Below, piece by piece: positions 25,246 to 34,433 of a DNA stretch of 64,000 bases (positions are counted from its first letter, which is position 1; the number at the start of each line of letters is the position of its first letter). Position numbers and translations under genes: made by a program. Source of the stretch: Streptomyces sp. BHT-5-2 (GTDB lineage Bacteria; Actinomycetota; Actinomycetes; Streptomycetales; Streptomycetaceae); assembly GCF_019774615.1 (NCBI RefSeq), contig NZ_CP081497.1, forward strand, positions 2,604,001 through 2,668,000, read 5' to 3'. Below the pieces are notes generated by a model, which searched no databases, was not told where the DNA came from, and saw only the letters and a program-made list of their open reading frames with translations.

Positions 25246-27840
25246 TCGTGCCCGCAGACGACGGGCGTCGCTCTCACTGACGGGCTCGTACAGGGCCAGG
25301 GACCGCTCGTAGCAGTCCCTGGCCCGTAGTGCGTGTCCATGTTCCTCGGCCGTCTGCCCGAGGAATTCCCATACCCGGGCCTGCCAGTGGACCGAACCGG
25401 TCACGGTGAACTCGCCGAGCGCCTGATCGAGCAGCCGCGTGGCGAGAGCGAGGCCGCCGGGTACCCGGCCATGGGCACGGCCGAGCAGGGCGAGCGCCCG
25501 CGCGGCATCGTAGGGGTCGCACCGGGCGAGCAGCTCTTCCCGTGCGCGGGCCAGCAGCTCGATCGCGTCCGCCGGGCGGCCTGCGGCCAGGGCCAGTTCG
25601 CCGAGGGAGAGACGGGTGAGCGCGGCTCCCCGATGGTGACCGATCTCCTCGCGCAGGGCGAGCGCCGCGGTGAAGTAGGACCCCGCACGCTCCCCGCGAC
25701 CGGCGAGCAGATGCGACTGCCCCAGACCGTGCAACGCCTGGGCCTCGGCCCGGCGATCACCGCTGCCCCGGGCCTCGTCCAGTGCCTGGGTGAACCACTC
25801 CACGGCGGTGTCGTGGTGCCCGGCATTACGGAGCCCCACACCGCCGGAGGTGAGCATCCGGCTCTCGCCCTCCCGATCGCCGTCCCGGCGCGCCGCGGCC
25901 AGCCCGATCTCGTGTGCCTCGATCCACAGGTCGTACGGTCGCAGTCGCAGGAACAGGGGGAACATCGCGTCGACCAACTGCCAGGCGGTCGAGTCCCAGC
26001 CGCTCTCCGCCGCGATGCGCACCATGGCCATGAGGTTCGAGCGTTCGGAGTCGAGCCAATCCAGTGCCGCGGCCTCGTCGTCGAACACGGGCGGCGGCTC
26101 GGGTTCGAAGTCATAGGTACGGCTGAGCCGGCGATGGCTCGGGGTCAGCAACGCCTCGGCGGCCGTCGCGGTGGCCAGATAGAGATCCGTGACACGGCGT
26201 ACGACCGCTTGCCGCTGATTCGGAGAGTCCGCACCGGCGGCGGTCTCGTCGGCGTGAGCCCGGACCAGGTCGTGCATGCGAAAGCGCTCGGTACCGTCGA
26301 TACGGTCCGACGGCAGATCCTCGACGAGGTTGTTCTCGACCAACTCGTCGAGGAGCGGCCCGATTTCCTCCGGCGTGACTCCGCAGGCACAGGCGGCGAC
26401 CCGTCTGTCGAACATCACCACGGGAGCCAGCCCCAGGCACCGATAGGCACGCGCGGCATCGGGAGGCAGGGCCCGGTACGACTCGTCCAACACCGTGCGC
26501 ACGGCGCGTTCCCCCTCGGCGCGCAGGGCAGTCAGCGCTCCTCCGCCGGCGCCCAGGGTTCCGACCATCGCCGCCAGGGGCTGCTGGGGACGCGCGGCCA
26601 GTCGCGCAGCGGCCAGGCACAGGGCGAGTGGCAACCCTGCGCACAGGGCCGCCACTTCCCGCGCCTCGGCCCGTTCCCGGTCGACCCTCTGGACACCGAT
26701 CCTGCGGGCCAGCAGTTCCACGGCGGAGGCCCCCTCCAACAGGCCGAGTTGATGAAAGGCGGCGCCGTCGACACCGAGACTGGTGAGCCGGCGGCGGCTG
26801 GTGACCACCACCAGGCCACCGGCAGCACCGGTCAGCAGTGGACGCACCTGAGCGGCACTGAGCGCGTTGTCCAGCATGACGGCGACCCGCAGCCCCGCGG
26901 TGGCGGAGCGCCATAACGCCGCCTGTTCGGCCAGCTCGGCCGGGATCCGGTCGATGCCGTAGGCGCGCAGGAACTGGCCCAACACCTCACCGGGCCGCGC
27001 GGGCGCGTCGGGGGAGTGGCCGCGCAGGTCCACGTACAGCTGTCCGTCGGGGAACGCGCCGCCCTCGCTGAGGCGGCCCAGCCAGCGGGAGGCCAGCGCA
27101 GTCTTCCCGACCCCCGCGGAACCGCTCACCACCACGACGAACGGCGTGCCGGCCTGGCGCCCTTCCGCCAACAGCCCGTCCAGAGCGGCGAGGTCACCGT
27201 CACGCCCCGTGAAGTGTGGGGGACCGGCGAGAAGTTGACGCGGGACCGGTAACCGGTTTTCCGCGGGGGACATGGTGACCTGATGGAGGTGGACGTCGCC
27301 ATGCACCTCACGCGATTGCAGGGTGGGTCCGGTGACCTGCGCAGATCCGCCGATGGTGTTCACGGCGTCGAAGGATACGGGCGGTTCGGTCCGTGCGAGC
27401 CAGCCTCGTAGGTCCCGGGCGAACGGCGGGCTGGATCGCGCTTCCTCGGTCAGGCGCGTGGCGAGGAGACGGAGGTGGCCGAGGTCATGCGGGGCTTGCC
27501 ACGCCGCCGCCACCATGTGGGACAGCGTGTCGGGTCCGCCCGGTGGGGAATCTGGAGGCGCGGAGGACGGCCCCGAGGCGAGGACCAGATGCGCCAGCTC
27601 CTGCCAGGCCCGTTCCCCGGCAGCCTCGGTCAGAGCCGGAAGGAGCTCCTGAACGGTCACCGGATCCACGTCGGCCGCCTTCCTCCCGTCCGCACGACGG
27701 AGCACAGGACTGACCACTCGCTTGGTCAGCTGAGGAGTACCCGCATCGTGTTCGAAATAGACCGTTCCGTAGGCGAGATGGAACGCTGGAGCGATTACCA
27801 GCCAACGCACGAGGCGACCTGGCGGCTCAGCTGACACCAT
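25216..27840 (-). CDS. NB-ARC/TPR STAND regulator without a SARP domain
   Basis: An 874-residue STAND ATPase. Residues 1-180 are an effector-like domain of unknown type, ending in the linker VNTIGGSAQVTGPTLQSREV followed by HGDVHLHQ, a signature of actinobacterial NB-ARC proteins. The NB-ARC domain follows (VVVSGSAGVGKTALASRWLG near residue 238, LVVVTSRRRLTSLG, ALCAGLPLALCLAAARLA, FRMHDLVRAHA), then six or more TPR units (TAVEWFTQALDEARGSGDRR, GQSHLLAGRGERAGSYFTAA). ATG at 27840 has an AAGGA site. Codon 309 is TTA (26914-26916), predicting bldA dependence. It is head to head with the SARP gene 54 bp away. It may be a signal-activated regulator or a defence-type NLR; the sequence does not decide. 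Confidence 0.83.
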   Translation of the reverse strand: MVSAEPPGRLVRWLVIAPAFHLAYGTVYFEHDAGTPQLTKRVVSPVLRRADGRKAADVDPVTVQELLPALTEAAGERAWQELAHLVLASGPSSAPPDSPPGGPDTLSHMVAAAWQAPHDLGHLRLLATRLTEEARSSPPFARDLRGWLARTEPPVSFDAVNTIGGSAQVTGPTLQSREVHGDVHLHQVTMSPAENRLPVPRQLLAGPPHFTGRDGDLAALDGLLAEGRQAGTPFVVVVSGSAGVGKTALASRWLGRLSEGGAFPDGQLYVDLRGHSPDAPARPGEVLGQFLRAYGIDRIPAELAEQAALWRSATAGLRVAVMLDNALSAAQVRPLLTGAAGGLVVVTSRRRLTSLGVDGAAFHQLGLLEGASAVELLARRIGVQRVDRERAEAREVAALCAGLPLALCLAAARLAARPQQPLAAMVGTLGAGGGALTALRAEGERAVRTVLDESYRALPPDAARAYRCLGLAPVVMFDRRVAACACGVTPEEIGPLLDELVENNLVEDLPSDRIDGTERFRMHDLVRAHADETAAGADSPNQRQAVVRRVTDLYLATATAAEALLTPSHRRLSRTYDFEPEPPPVFDDEAAALDWLDSERSNLMAMVRIAAESGWDSTAWQLVDAMFPLFLRLRPYDLWIEAHEIGLAAARRDGDREGESRMLTSGGVGLRNAGHHDTAVEWFTQALDEARGSGDRRAEAQALHGLGQSHLLAGRGERAGSYFTAALALREEIGHHRGAALTRLSLGELALAAGRPADAIELLARAREELLARCDPYDAARALALLGRAHGRVPGGLALATRLLDQALGEFTVTGSVHWQARVWEFLGQTAEEHGHALRARDCYERSLALYEPVSESDARRLRARLPAAGTESD

Positions 27841-27893
27841 GTCATCCTTTGGTCTTCGGTGAGCGGGGAGCGACCGGCGATAGGGGGGCGCTG

Positions 27894-30800
27894 GTGGACT
27901 TCGACATCCTCATACTGGGCTCGGTGGAACTGCGGGCGCACGAGCACCGCGACCGGCTCGGCTCCGCGAAGGAACGCCTGGTCCTCGCCGCTTTGGCGAT
28001 CGACGCAGGTCAACCGGTCAGCCTCGACGCTCTCGCCCACCACTTATGGGACGACGACCCACCATCCAAGCCACGCGTCAGCCTGCACGCCTACGCCGCG
28101 CGGATCCGCCGGCGACTGCGCGGCCCGGACGGCCTGGACCACCTCATACAACACACCCACACCTACACGCTCGACGTCGAACCGGAGCGCGTCGACTACC
28201 ACCGCTTCCAACACCTCGCGGCGCAGGCCCGGGCACTGACGGACAGCGGCGACGACGAGCGGGCCCTCGCCCTGCTGAAGGAAGCGGACGCCACCTGGCG
28301 AGGCGAAGCACTCGCCGGACTGAGGGGATGGTGGGCGGACAGCACACGAGCGGCCCTCGGCGAGCAACGCCTCGCGGCCACTTTGAACCGCATCGACATC
28401 GAGATGCGCAGGGGCCACTTCGCCGAACTCGTAGCCGAACTGACCACCCTGGTCGAACACCACCCGACCGACGAGACCCTCGTCGGACATCTGATGGTGG
28501 CCAGTTACGGCTGCGGACGCCAGGCAGACGCCCTGCGCGCCTACGAGGCAGCCCGCCGCCGGCTGCGCAACGAGCTCGGCACCGACCCCGGAGAGAGCCT
28601 GACACGCCTCCACCAGCTCATCCTGCGACACGCACCCGTCGACGACCTCTTCACCGGCCGGCGTCCCACGGCCGCCCGACCCGTGCCCAACAACCTCCCC
28701 AGCCACGCCGAACTCGTCGGCCGCGAAGCCGAGATGGCACTGCTCCTCACACCCTCCTCGCAGGGGCGTGTCATCGCGTTGCAGGCAATCAGCGGAATGG
28801 GCGGCGTCGGAAAGTCCCTGCTGGCCCTGCACGCGGCACGCCAACTCGGCAAGGACTTCCCGGACGGACAACTGATGCTCGATCTACGGGCACACTCACC
28901 CGGTGCCGAACCCCTCACCCCGCAAGCCGCGCTCGTCGCACTCCTGCGCATCCTGGGCGTCCCGGCCTCCGGCATCCCACAGGGACTGGAGGAGCTCAGC
29001 TCACTGTGGCGGACCATGCTGAGCACCCGCCGCGCCCTGATCATTCTGGACGATGTCCACAGCCCCGAGCAGGTGCGCCCGCTGCTGCCCGGAAACTCAC
29101 CCTCGCTGATCATCATCACCAGCCGCCGGCGGCTTTCCGGGCTGCCCGGCATCCGCTCCATCGTGCTCGACGTGCTACCCCTCGACGACGCCACCGCACT
29201 CTTCGTCCGGCTGGTCGGAGCGGAACGCGCCAACGACCCCCATGACGTCGCGACGATCGTGCGCCTGTGCGGGCAGCTGCCCCTCGCTCTCGAACTGGCC
29301 GCCGGCCGTCTGGCCTCCCGGCCTTCATGGACGACCGCTCACCTGATCCAACGACTGTCCCGCGGAGAGGGCCGACTCGCCGAATTCCACGACTCCTACG
29401 AGGAGATCGCCCGCACCTTCGAGATGTCCTACGTCGCGCTCACCGCGGCACAGCAGTCCGCCTTCCGCGCACTCAGCCTCCACCTCAGCCAGGAATTCGG
29501 CCTCCACGCCGCCACCGCCCTCACCGGCCTGCCACTGCACAAGACCGAACGTGTCCTGGAAGCACTGCTCGACTCGCACCTCCTCCAGGAGCCCGCACCG
29601 GACCGGTTCCGTTTCCACGACCTGCTCGGCGAATACGCCCTCACGCTCGCCCGCACGGAGGACACCCCCGACCAGCGCGCCCGCTCCGTCACCCGCCTCG
29701 TCGACTTCTACCTGCACGCGGTGGACCACGCCGATCGACTGATCTATCCGCGCCGGCACCGCCTCGGCATCCGGCACTCCGCGGAACCGTCACCGCTTCC
29801 CCGCTGGTCCAGCGTCCAAGAGGCCAAGAGCTGGCTGGCGGCCGAGCGCACGGCCCTGGTCGCCGCCGAACGCCATGCGCGGACCCATGGACACCCGCGA
29901 ACGGCCGCCAGGCTCGCCCACGCCCTGGCGGGATTCCTGGACGGCGAGGGCTACTGGACAGAGGGGGAGCGGATGCACCAGTACGCGGTGGAGTACTGGC
30001 GCACTACGGAGGAACCCCAGCCGGAGGCCCGGGCGTTGATCGACCGGGGCTCCACGCTGTCGCACTCCGCACAGTACCCACAGGCCGTCGAATGCGCAGA
30101 ACAGGCCGTGGTGTTGGCACGCAGCACCGGAGACACCGCGGCCGAAGTCGAGGCGATCCATCTCCTCGGAGTGATCCACTGGCACCGAGGGCAGCTCGAA
30201 GCGGCGCTCCGGATGCAGCACACGGTATTGGAACTGCGCAAGGACCTCGGTGACCGCTTCCAGATCGCGCGGTCGCAGAACAACCTCGGGATCACTCACC
30301 TGTTCCTCGGCCAGCACGAGTCGTCCAAGGAGAACTTCGAGGCCGCCCTCAAGGGATTCCGCGAAGTGGGCGACTCCCAGGAGGAGTCACGAGCACTGAA
30401 CAACCTGTCGGACCTCCACCTCGCCCTCGGAGACCGCGACTCCGCCCTCCGCACCCTGCAACGCTCCCTCGACATCAGCATGGCCAGCGGAAGCCGGTCG
30501 GACCAGGCCGTCATCCAACTGACCCTCGCCTCCGCCCTGGAGCTCCCCGGCGACCTGGACAAGGCACTGGACCTCTACCGCCAGGCACTGTTCTCCTTCC
30601 GGCAACTGGGCGACCGAAGGAACGAGTGTCTGGCACTCCATGGGATCGGTGAGGCATTCCGGGCTGCCGGACGCAACAACGAGGCAGTCGTCCACCACCG
30701 CGGCGCACTCGATCTCGCCAACACCATCGGGGCGGCACACGAGCAAGCCCAGGCCATGCGATGCCTGGGCCTCGCCGAGACCGGCCTGGGCAACCTCCGT

Positions 30801-30953
30801 ACCGGAACCGCCCATCTGGAGGCGGCAGTCACCCTCGCGACGCAACTCCACGACCCGGAGGAGAAGAGAAAGAGCCTCGATGCACTGGCGAGTATCCGGG
30901 GTTCGGAACAGCGTGTCGTATCGGAGAGCCCCACCGACTCGACACCTGAATGA
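27894..30953 (+). CDS. AfsR/SARP-type regulator (OmpR-like DBD, BTAD, NB-ARC, TPR)
   Basis: A 1019-residue activator. GTG at 27894 has an AGGGGGG site. Domains in order: winged helix (residues 1-95; FDILILGSVELRAHEHRDRL, LAHHLWDDDPPSKPRVSLHA), bacterial transcriptional activator domain (95-250; YHRFQHLAAQARALTDSGDD, LGTDPGESLTRLHQLIL), NB-ARC with P-loop AISGMGGVGKSLLALHAARQ (about 300), RxHD motif FRFHDLLGEYALTLA, and C-terminal TPRs (LGVIHWHRGQLEAALRMQHT, NNLGITHLFLGQHESSKENF). SARPs activate antibiotic gene clusters. Codon 51 is TTA (28044-28046), implying bldA control. A small signal-peptide-like ORF follows. Confidence 0.9.
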   Translation: MDFDILILGSVELRAHEHRDRLGSAKERLVLAALAIDAGQPVSLDALAHHLWDDDPPSKPRVSLHAYAARIRRRLRGPDGLDHLIQHTHTYTLDVEPERVDYHRFQHLAAQARALTDSGDDERALALLKEADATWRGEALAGLRGWWADSTRAALGEQRLAATLNRIDIEMRRGHFAELVAELTTLVEHHPTDETLVGHLMVASYGCGRQADALRAYEAARRRLRNELGTDPGESLTRLHQLILRHAPVDDLFTGRRPTAARPVPNNLPSHAELVGREAEMALLLTPSSQGRVIALQAISGMGGVGKSLLALHAARQLGKDFPDGQLMLDLRAHSPGAEPLTPQAALVALLRILGVPASGIPQGLEELSSLWRTMLSTRRALIILDDVHSPEQVRPLLPGNSPSLIIITSRRRLSGLPGIRSIVLDVLPLDDATALFVRLVGAERANDPHDVATIVRLCGQLPLALELAAGRLASRPSWTTAHLIQRLSRGEGRLAEFHDSYEEIARTFEMSYVALTAAQQSAFRALSLHLSQEFGLHAATALTGLPLHKTERVLEALLDSHLLQEPAPDRFRFHDLLGEYALTLARTEDTPDQRARSVTRLVDFYLHAVDHADRLIYPRRHRLGIRHSAEPSPLPRWSSVQEAKSWLAAERTALVAAERHARTHGHPRTAARLAHALAGFLDGEGYWTEGERMHQYAVEYWRTTEEPQPEARALIDRGSTLSHSAQYPQAVECAEQAVVLARSTGDTAAEVEAIHLLGVIHWHRGQLEAALRMQHTVLELRKDLGDRFQIARSQNNLGITHLFLGQHESSKENFEAALKGFREVGDSQEESRALNNLSDLHLALGDRDSALRTLQRSLDISMASGSRSDQAVIQLTLASALELPGDLDKALDLYRQALFSFRQLGDRRNECLALHGIGEAFRAAGRNNEAVVHHRGALDLANTIGAAHEQAQAMRCLGLAETGLGNLRTGTAHLEAAVTLATQLHDPEEKRKSLDALASIRGSEQRVVSESPTDSTPE

Positions 30954-30968
30954 TCAATTAGGTTGATC
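30952..30968 (+). promoter_or_regulatory. Short hairpin between the SARP stop and the small ORF
   Basis: GATCAA and TTGATC pair around a 5-nt loop, with the SARP TGA at the left base of the stem. The stem is too weak and lacks a T-run for a clear terminator; it could modulate read-through into the 38-codon ORF. Confidence 0.35.
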
Positions 30969-30994
30969 CACAAGGGAGGTGTTCTCATGCTCAC

Positions 30995-31111
30995 ATGAAG
31001 AAAACGATCTACCTCGCCACCATGGTCCTCGTGGCCCTCGCCTGCATCCCCTCGGTCACCTACGGGGGTTCGGACACTACGACGACCAGCACACGGAGTG
31101 TCTCGGCGTAA
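30995..31111 (+). CDS. 38-residue signal-peptide-like small protein downstream of the SARP
   Basis: ATG at 30995 opens a 38-codon ORF ending in TAA: MKKTIYLATMVLVALACIPS, then VTYGGSDTTTTSTRSVSA. It has a textbook signal peptide (Lys-Lys, hydrophobic core, polar end) and leaves a short Thr/Ser-rich mature tail. A strong AAGGGAGGTG site lies upstream, and the first ATG after it (30987) encodes only Met-Leu-Thr, its TGA overlapping the start here (ATGA), a coupling arrangement. Position after an afsR-like gene recalls afsS, but this peptide is unrelated in sequence. A secreted signal for the TPR regulator is a hypothesis. Confidence 0.5.
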   Translation: MKKTIYLATMVLVALACIPSVTYGGSDTTTTSTRSVSA

Positions 31112-31480
31112 CTCCCCGCGCAGCACGACGCCCCGCGTCAGCCGCCCCGTCCGCCACCCTCTGCGAGGTGGCCCGCGGCTGGCGCAGTGGGGCCACGGCC
31201 GAGCCCACTGCACGCGCAACTGATCTTTCCCACAGTCTGGTTTGGTCAGCCCCAAGGACTCGCCTGCGCTCTCGCCGCAGCCTTCCATCGGCACCGGAGC
31301 GAATCGATGGTGGAGCCGGTCCCGAAGACCGTTCTTCGTCTGCTTCCCTGAAGCCTGGAAGTCCTGAAGCCAGGGCTTGGCAAGGTGCTTCGCCGACTGG
31401 CTCGACTGCCCGGCTGCAGCAGCGCTCCGCAGAGGGACAACATCAGCGCGGAGGTGGGACATCGCGGCCGCACGGAGCCG
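31112..31480. other. Intergenic region between the small ORF and the convergent TPR gene
   Basis: No coding sequence is convincing in either direction and I see no strong hairpin. Codon bias is irregular in all frames. It may hold degraded sequence. Confidence 0.35.
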
Positions 31481-32371
31481 TCAGGCCCCGCCCCCGTGGT
31501 CGTCGCCGTCGTCGATGCGGGCGAGCAGTGCCCGGGCCTCCGCGACGCGAAAATGCTGAGTGCCGAAGGCTGCCAGGGCCTCGTCGTGAGCAGCCACGGC
31601 TCGGGCACGGGCGTCGCTCTTGCGGCCCAGCCCCAGAAGGGCTGTGGCCTCGATCAGCCCGCTCGCACCGTTCCCGGGGTGTCCCGGCCCGTCGGACAGG
31701 TCCCGGCGCAGTTCGTCGGCACGCCTCACCTCGGCGAGAGCCTCTTCGTGGCGTCCCTGGCCGTTCAGGCTGCTCGCCAGGCCGAGCCGCAGGACGGCGA
31801 GGAGCGGACCCGTGACGCGGGGGTCGGCCAGGGGCCCGTACGCGAGGGTGCGGGACGCAAGCGTTTCGGAGGCGAGAGCCTCGGCTTGCGCATATCGTTC
31901 CTGCCCGTTGAGAGCGTAGATCAGGCCGTGACGGGCGGTACCGGCCAGGAGCGTCATCGCCGTGCCTGAGCTACGGTCCGCGATGTGGGCGACGGCTGCG
32001 CACTCCGCCTCGGATTCGGTATACCGGGCGACCAAGGCCAGTGCATGGGCGCGCTGCACGCGCAGGTTCAAAGTGTCTGGGCCGTCGGCGCCGAAGGCTT
32101 CGACGAAGACTGGCAGCACTGCATCGAACTCAGTGAGAGCCTCGGCGTGGCGCCCTTGGGAGTTCATGGCTCTCGCAGCCAGGTTTAACGCCAGCGCCGC
32201 ACCCACGTTGTCACGACGACGAGACCGGGCCGCGGCGACGGACCGAGCCTTGGCCTCAGCCTCGACATGACGCCCGTCCCGGTCCAGGGCTCGGCCCGGA
32301 GCCAGGGCCGAGAGAGAGCGTTGCATCTGCCGCTGCGGGTCGTCCCAGCGGAGCCATCGGCGGAGATTCAT
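31481..32371 (-). CDS. Tetratricopeptide repeat protein
   Basis: A 296-residue all-helical protein with tandem TPR units: ALNLAARAMNSQGRHAEALT, RVQRAHALALVARYTESEAE, ARHGLIYALNGQERYAQAEA, LGLASSLNGQGRHEEALAEV and ALLGLGRKSDARARAVAAHD. The N-terminus (MNLRRWLRWDDPQRQMQRSL) is basic and lacks an enzymatic domain. The start at 32371 has no ribosome site but is preceded by TATGAT at the right distance for a leaderless transcript. Such proteins resemble the TPR parts of SARP/NB-ARC regulators and act as peptide or protein binding scaffolds. It ends 370 bp from the SARP-linked small ORF, in convergent orientation. Confidence 0.78.
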   Translation of the reverse strand: MNLRRWLRWDDPQRQMQRSLSALAPGRALDRDGRHVEAEAKARSVAAARSRRRDNVGAALALNLAARAMNSQGRHAEALTEFDAVLPVFVEAFGADGPDTLNLRVQRAHALALVARYTESEAECAAVAHIADRSSGTAMTLLAGTARHGLIYALNGQERYAQAEALASETLASRTLAYGPLADPRVTGPLLAVLRLGLASSLNGQGRHEEALAEVRRADELRRDLSDGPGHPGNGASGLIEATALLGLGRKSDARARAVAAHDEALAAFGTQHFRVAEARALLARIDDGDDHGGGA

Positions 32372-32377
32372 GCCCAA

Positions 32378-32383
32378 ATCATA
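32378..32383 (-). promoter_or_regulatory. -10 element of a leaderless promoter (TATGAT)
   Basis: TATGAT on the minus strand ends 6 nt before the ATG of the TPR gene, placing the transcription start at or next to the A of ATG. No Shine-Dalgarno sequence is visible. Confidence 0.5.
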
Positions 32384-32594
32384 GGAAGGCCGCAAACGTC
32401 CATCTAATGCGCCCATCCCTGGATGACACCACGCTGACCGGCCGGCCAGCGCCGGGCATCTCCCGTAGTAGACCCACGTCATCGCCGGCATCGCCCGAGC
32501 GAATCCGAAGGGCAGCGCCACCTCCTCGGGGGCACTACGGGAAACCAGGAGCCCGTTGGGATGAACACAGTGATGGCCAGGGGGTTGTCATCAG

Positions 32595-32610
32595 CCGGCC
32601 GACAGGCCGG
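32595..32610 (-). terminator. Small hairpin after the aminotransferase remnant
   Basis: CCGGCC and GGCCGG with a GACA loop, 4 bp past the TGA of the remnant on the minus strand. Confidence 0.4.
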
Positions 32611-32613
32611 TAT

Positions 32614-32785
32614 TCATCGCAGAGGCAGATCACGAACAGCGGTCCGCGTCGTGTCGGGTTCGCCGAAGGCCCCGCCGGGCAAGGCGGCGATGCCATGCGC
32701 ATCGAGCAGGGTCGCGGCCAAGTCGGTGCCAGTGAGGACGCCATGGCTGCGGAGAACTTCGCGCCGGCAGGGCCCGGGATGCGGC
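32614..32785 (-). pseudogene. C-terminal remnant of a class I/II aminotransferase
   Basis: A minus-strand frame reads REVLRSHGVLTGTDLAATLL, DAHGIAALPGGAFGEPDTT and ends RTAVRDLPLR before a TGA. The helix followed by HGIAALPGGAFGE is the usual C-terminal signature of PLP aminotransferases (compare GVAVVPGSAFG). Nothing upstream continues it. The remainder of 32372-32954 shows no gene. Confidence 0.5.
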
Positions 32786-32954
32786 CTCCAGGCTCGGGAA
32801 GTCCTGGCCAGATGCCTTCATCGGTCACCGCCAAGTGGTCCGCCAGGGTTCGCCCGGCAGCCACGACGCCGGCGGGGAAACCGCCCCGGACCCGCCGCCG
32901 AGCCCCGTGGCCGGGAAAGCCTGGGCGGTCGTGTGCCCCAACGTGTACGGCGCC

Positions 32955-34382
32955 TCAGGTGGTGTGTGCTGCGCGGAGGCGGCGCACCCAGCGGCGGGCC
33001 CCGTAGGCCGCCAGTACGGTTGCCAGGCTCGTCAGGCTCAGGAGGAGTTGGGGGCGGGTGGTGGGGAGGAGGGCCATGGAGAGCAGGATGGCCAGGAGGG
33101 CGGCGATGGTCAGCCAGGTGAGGTAGGGGTAGGCCCACATGCGGAAGGTCAGGCGGTGGGGTTCGGTGCGTTCGGCGCGGGCGCGGAGGCGTAGTTGGGA
33201 GACGGCGATCGTGATGTAGAGGAAGATCAGCACGGCTCCGGTGGAGTCGAGGAGGAAGCCGAACGTCCGCTCCGGTTGGAGGACTTGGGCGCCGATGGAC
33301 GCGTAGCCCATGACCGTGCCGAGGAGGATGGCCCGGGTGGGGGTGCCGCGGCGGTTGGTGTGCGCGAGGCTGCGCGGCGCTTCCCCGTGTCGGCACAGGG
33401 TGGTGAGCATGCGCGACGAGGCGTAGAGGGTGGAGTTGAGCACCGAGAGCAGGGCCGCGAGGATGACCGCGGTCATGACGGTTCCGGCGAACGGGATGCC
33501 CATCCGCGTCATGGCGACGGCGTAGGGGCTCTCCGGGCCCACCAGGGTGTCCCACGGCACGATCGCCACCACGAGGAAGATCGAGCCCAGGAAGAAGAGG
33601 AGCACTCGCCAGAACACCTGACGGGTGGCTTTGGTGACGGCCGTGCCCGGGTCGGGGCTCTCGGCCGCGGCGATGGTGACGATCTCGGTGCCGCCGAACG
33701 CGAAGATGACGACCACCGTCGCGGCCAGGGCGGCACCGGGACCGTTGGGGAGCAGGCCCCCGTGATCCACGAAGTGACTGAGGTGCGGGCTGCCGTCGCC
33801 GGGCCAGAAGCCGCAGACATACGCGGCGCCCAGGGCCAGGAACCCCAGGATCGCGGCGATCTTGACGATCGCCAGCCAGAACTCGACGCTGCCGAACGAG
33901 CCGGCGGAGACGAGGTTCACCACGGCCATCGCGGTGAGCAGCAGCACGCTGACCGCCCAGTCCGGCACCGCGGGCAGCCAGTCGTGCACGATCCGGCCGC
34001 CCGCGATGGCCTCGATGGCGACGATGGCGACGAACGCGTACCAGTAGAGCCAGCCGATGGTGAACCCCGCCCAGTCACCGAGGGCCAGGCGCGCGTAGTC
34101 GGCGAAGGAGCCGGACATCGGGCGGGTGACGACCATCTCGCCCAGCATCCGCATGACCAGGATCACCAGCAGACCCGCGAGCGCGTAGGAGAAGACCGCG
34201 GCCGGGCCGGCGCTGTGGATGGTCTGCGCACAGCCGAGGAAGAGGCCGGTGCCCACCGCGCCGCCCAAAGCCATGAGGGTGAGGTGCCGTTGTTTCAGGG
34301 CGCCTCCCTCGGGCACCGGGCTGTCCGGCACATGGCTGCGGTCGGGTGCGTCCGCCGGTCGTCCGGATGCGGCCACGGTCAT
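32955..34382 (-). CDS. Amino acid permease (APC family)
   Basis: A 475-residue membrane transporter with about 12 transmembrane helices. ATG at 34382 has a strong GGGGGAG site, better than ATG at 34409. The amino acid-polyamine-organocation signature begins at LKQRHLTLMALGGAVGTGLF, followed by SYALAGLLVILVMRMLGEMV, FGGTEIVTIAAAESPDP and LLSVLNSTLYASSRMLTTLC, as in the amino acid transporter (AAT) subgroup that takes up aromatic amino acids, GABA or proline. It lies beside an exporter, a two-component flavin monooxygenase and an aromatic amino acid decarboxylase, so import of an aromatic amino acid is a reasonable guess. Confidence 0.87.
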   Translation of the reverse strand: MTVAASGRPADAPDRSHVPDSPVPEGGALKQRHLTLMALGGAVGTGLFLGCAQTIHSAGPAAVFSYALAGLLVILVMRMLGEMVVTRPMSGSFADYARLALGDWAGFTIGWLYWYAFVAIVAIEAIAGGRIVHDWLPAVPDWAVSVLLLTAMAVVNLVSAGSFGSVEFWLAIVKIAAILGFLALGAAYVCGFWPGDGSPHLSHFVDHGGLLPNGPGAALAATVVVIFAFGGTEIVTIAAAESPDPGTAVTKATRQVFWRVLLFFLGSIFLVVAIVPWDTLVGPESPYAVAMTRMGIPFAGTVMTAVILAALLSVLNSTLYASSRMLTTLCRHGEAPRSLAHTNRRGTPTRAILLGTVMGYASIGAQVLQPERTFGFLLDSTGAVLIFLYITIAVSQLRLRARAERTEPHRLTFRMWAYPYLTWLTIAALLAILLSMALLPTTRPQLLLSLTSLATVLAAYGARRWVRRLRAAHTT

Positions 34383-34433
34383 GCTGTCTCCCCCTGGGTG
34401 GATGCTCATGGGCGGGTGCTCATGGGCGGATGC

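Noticed and set aside
31112..31480. A possible gene between the 38-codon ORF and the TPR gene
   Set aside because: Frames lack starts with ribosome sites, codon bias and family resemblance.
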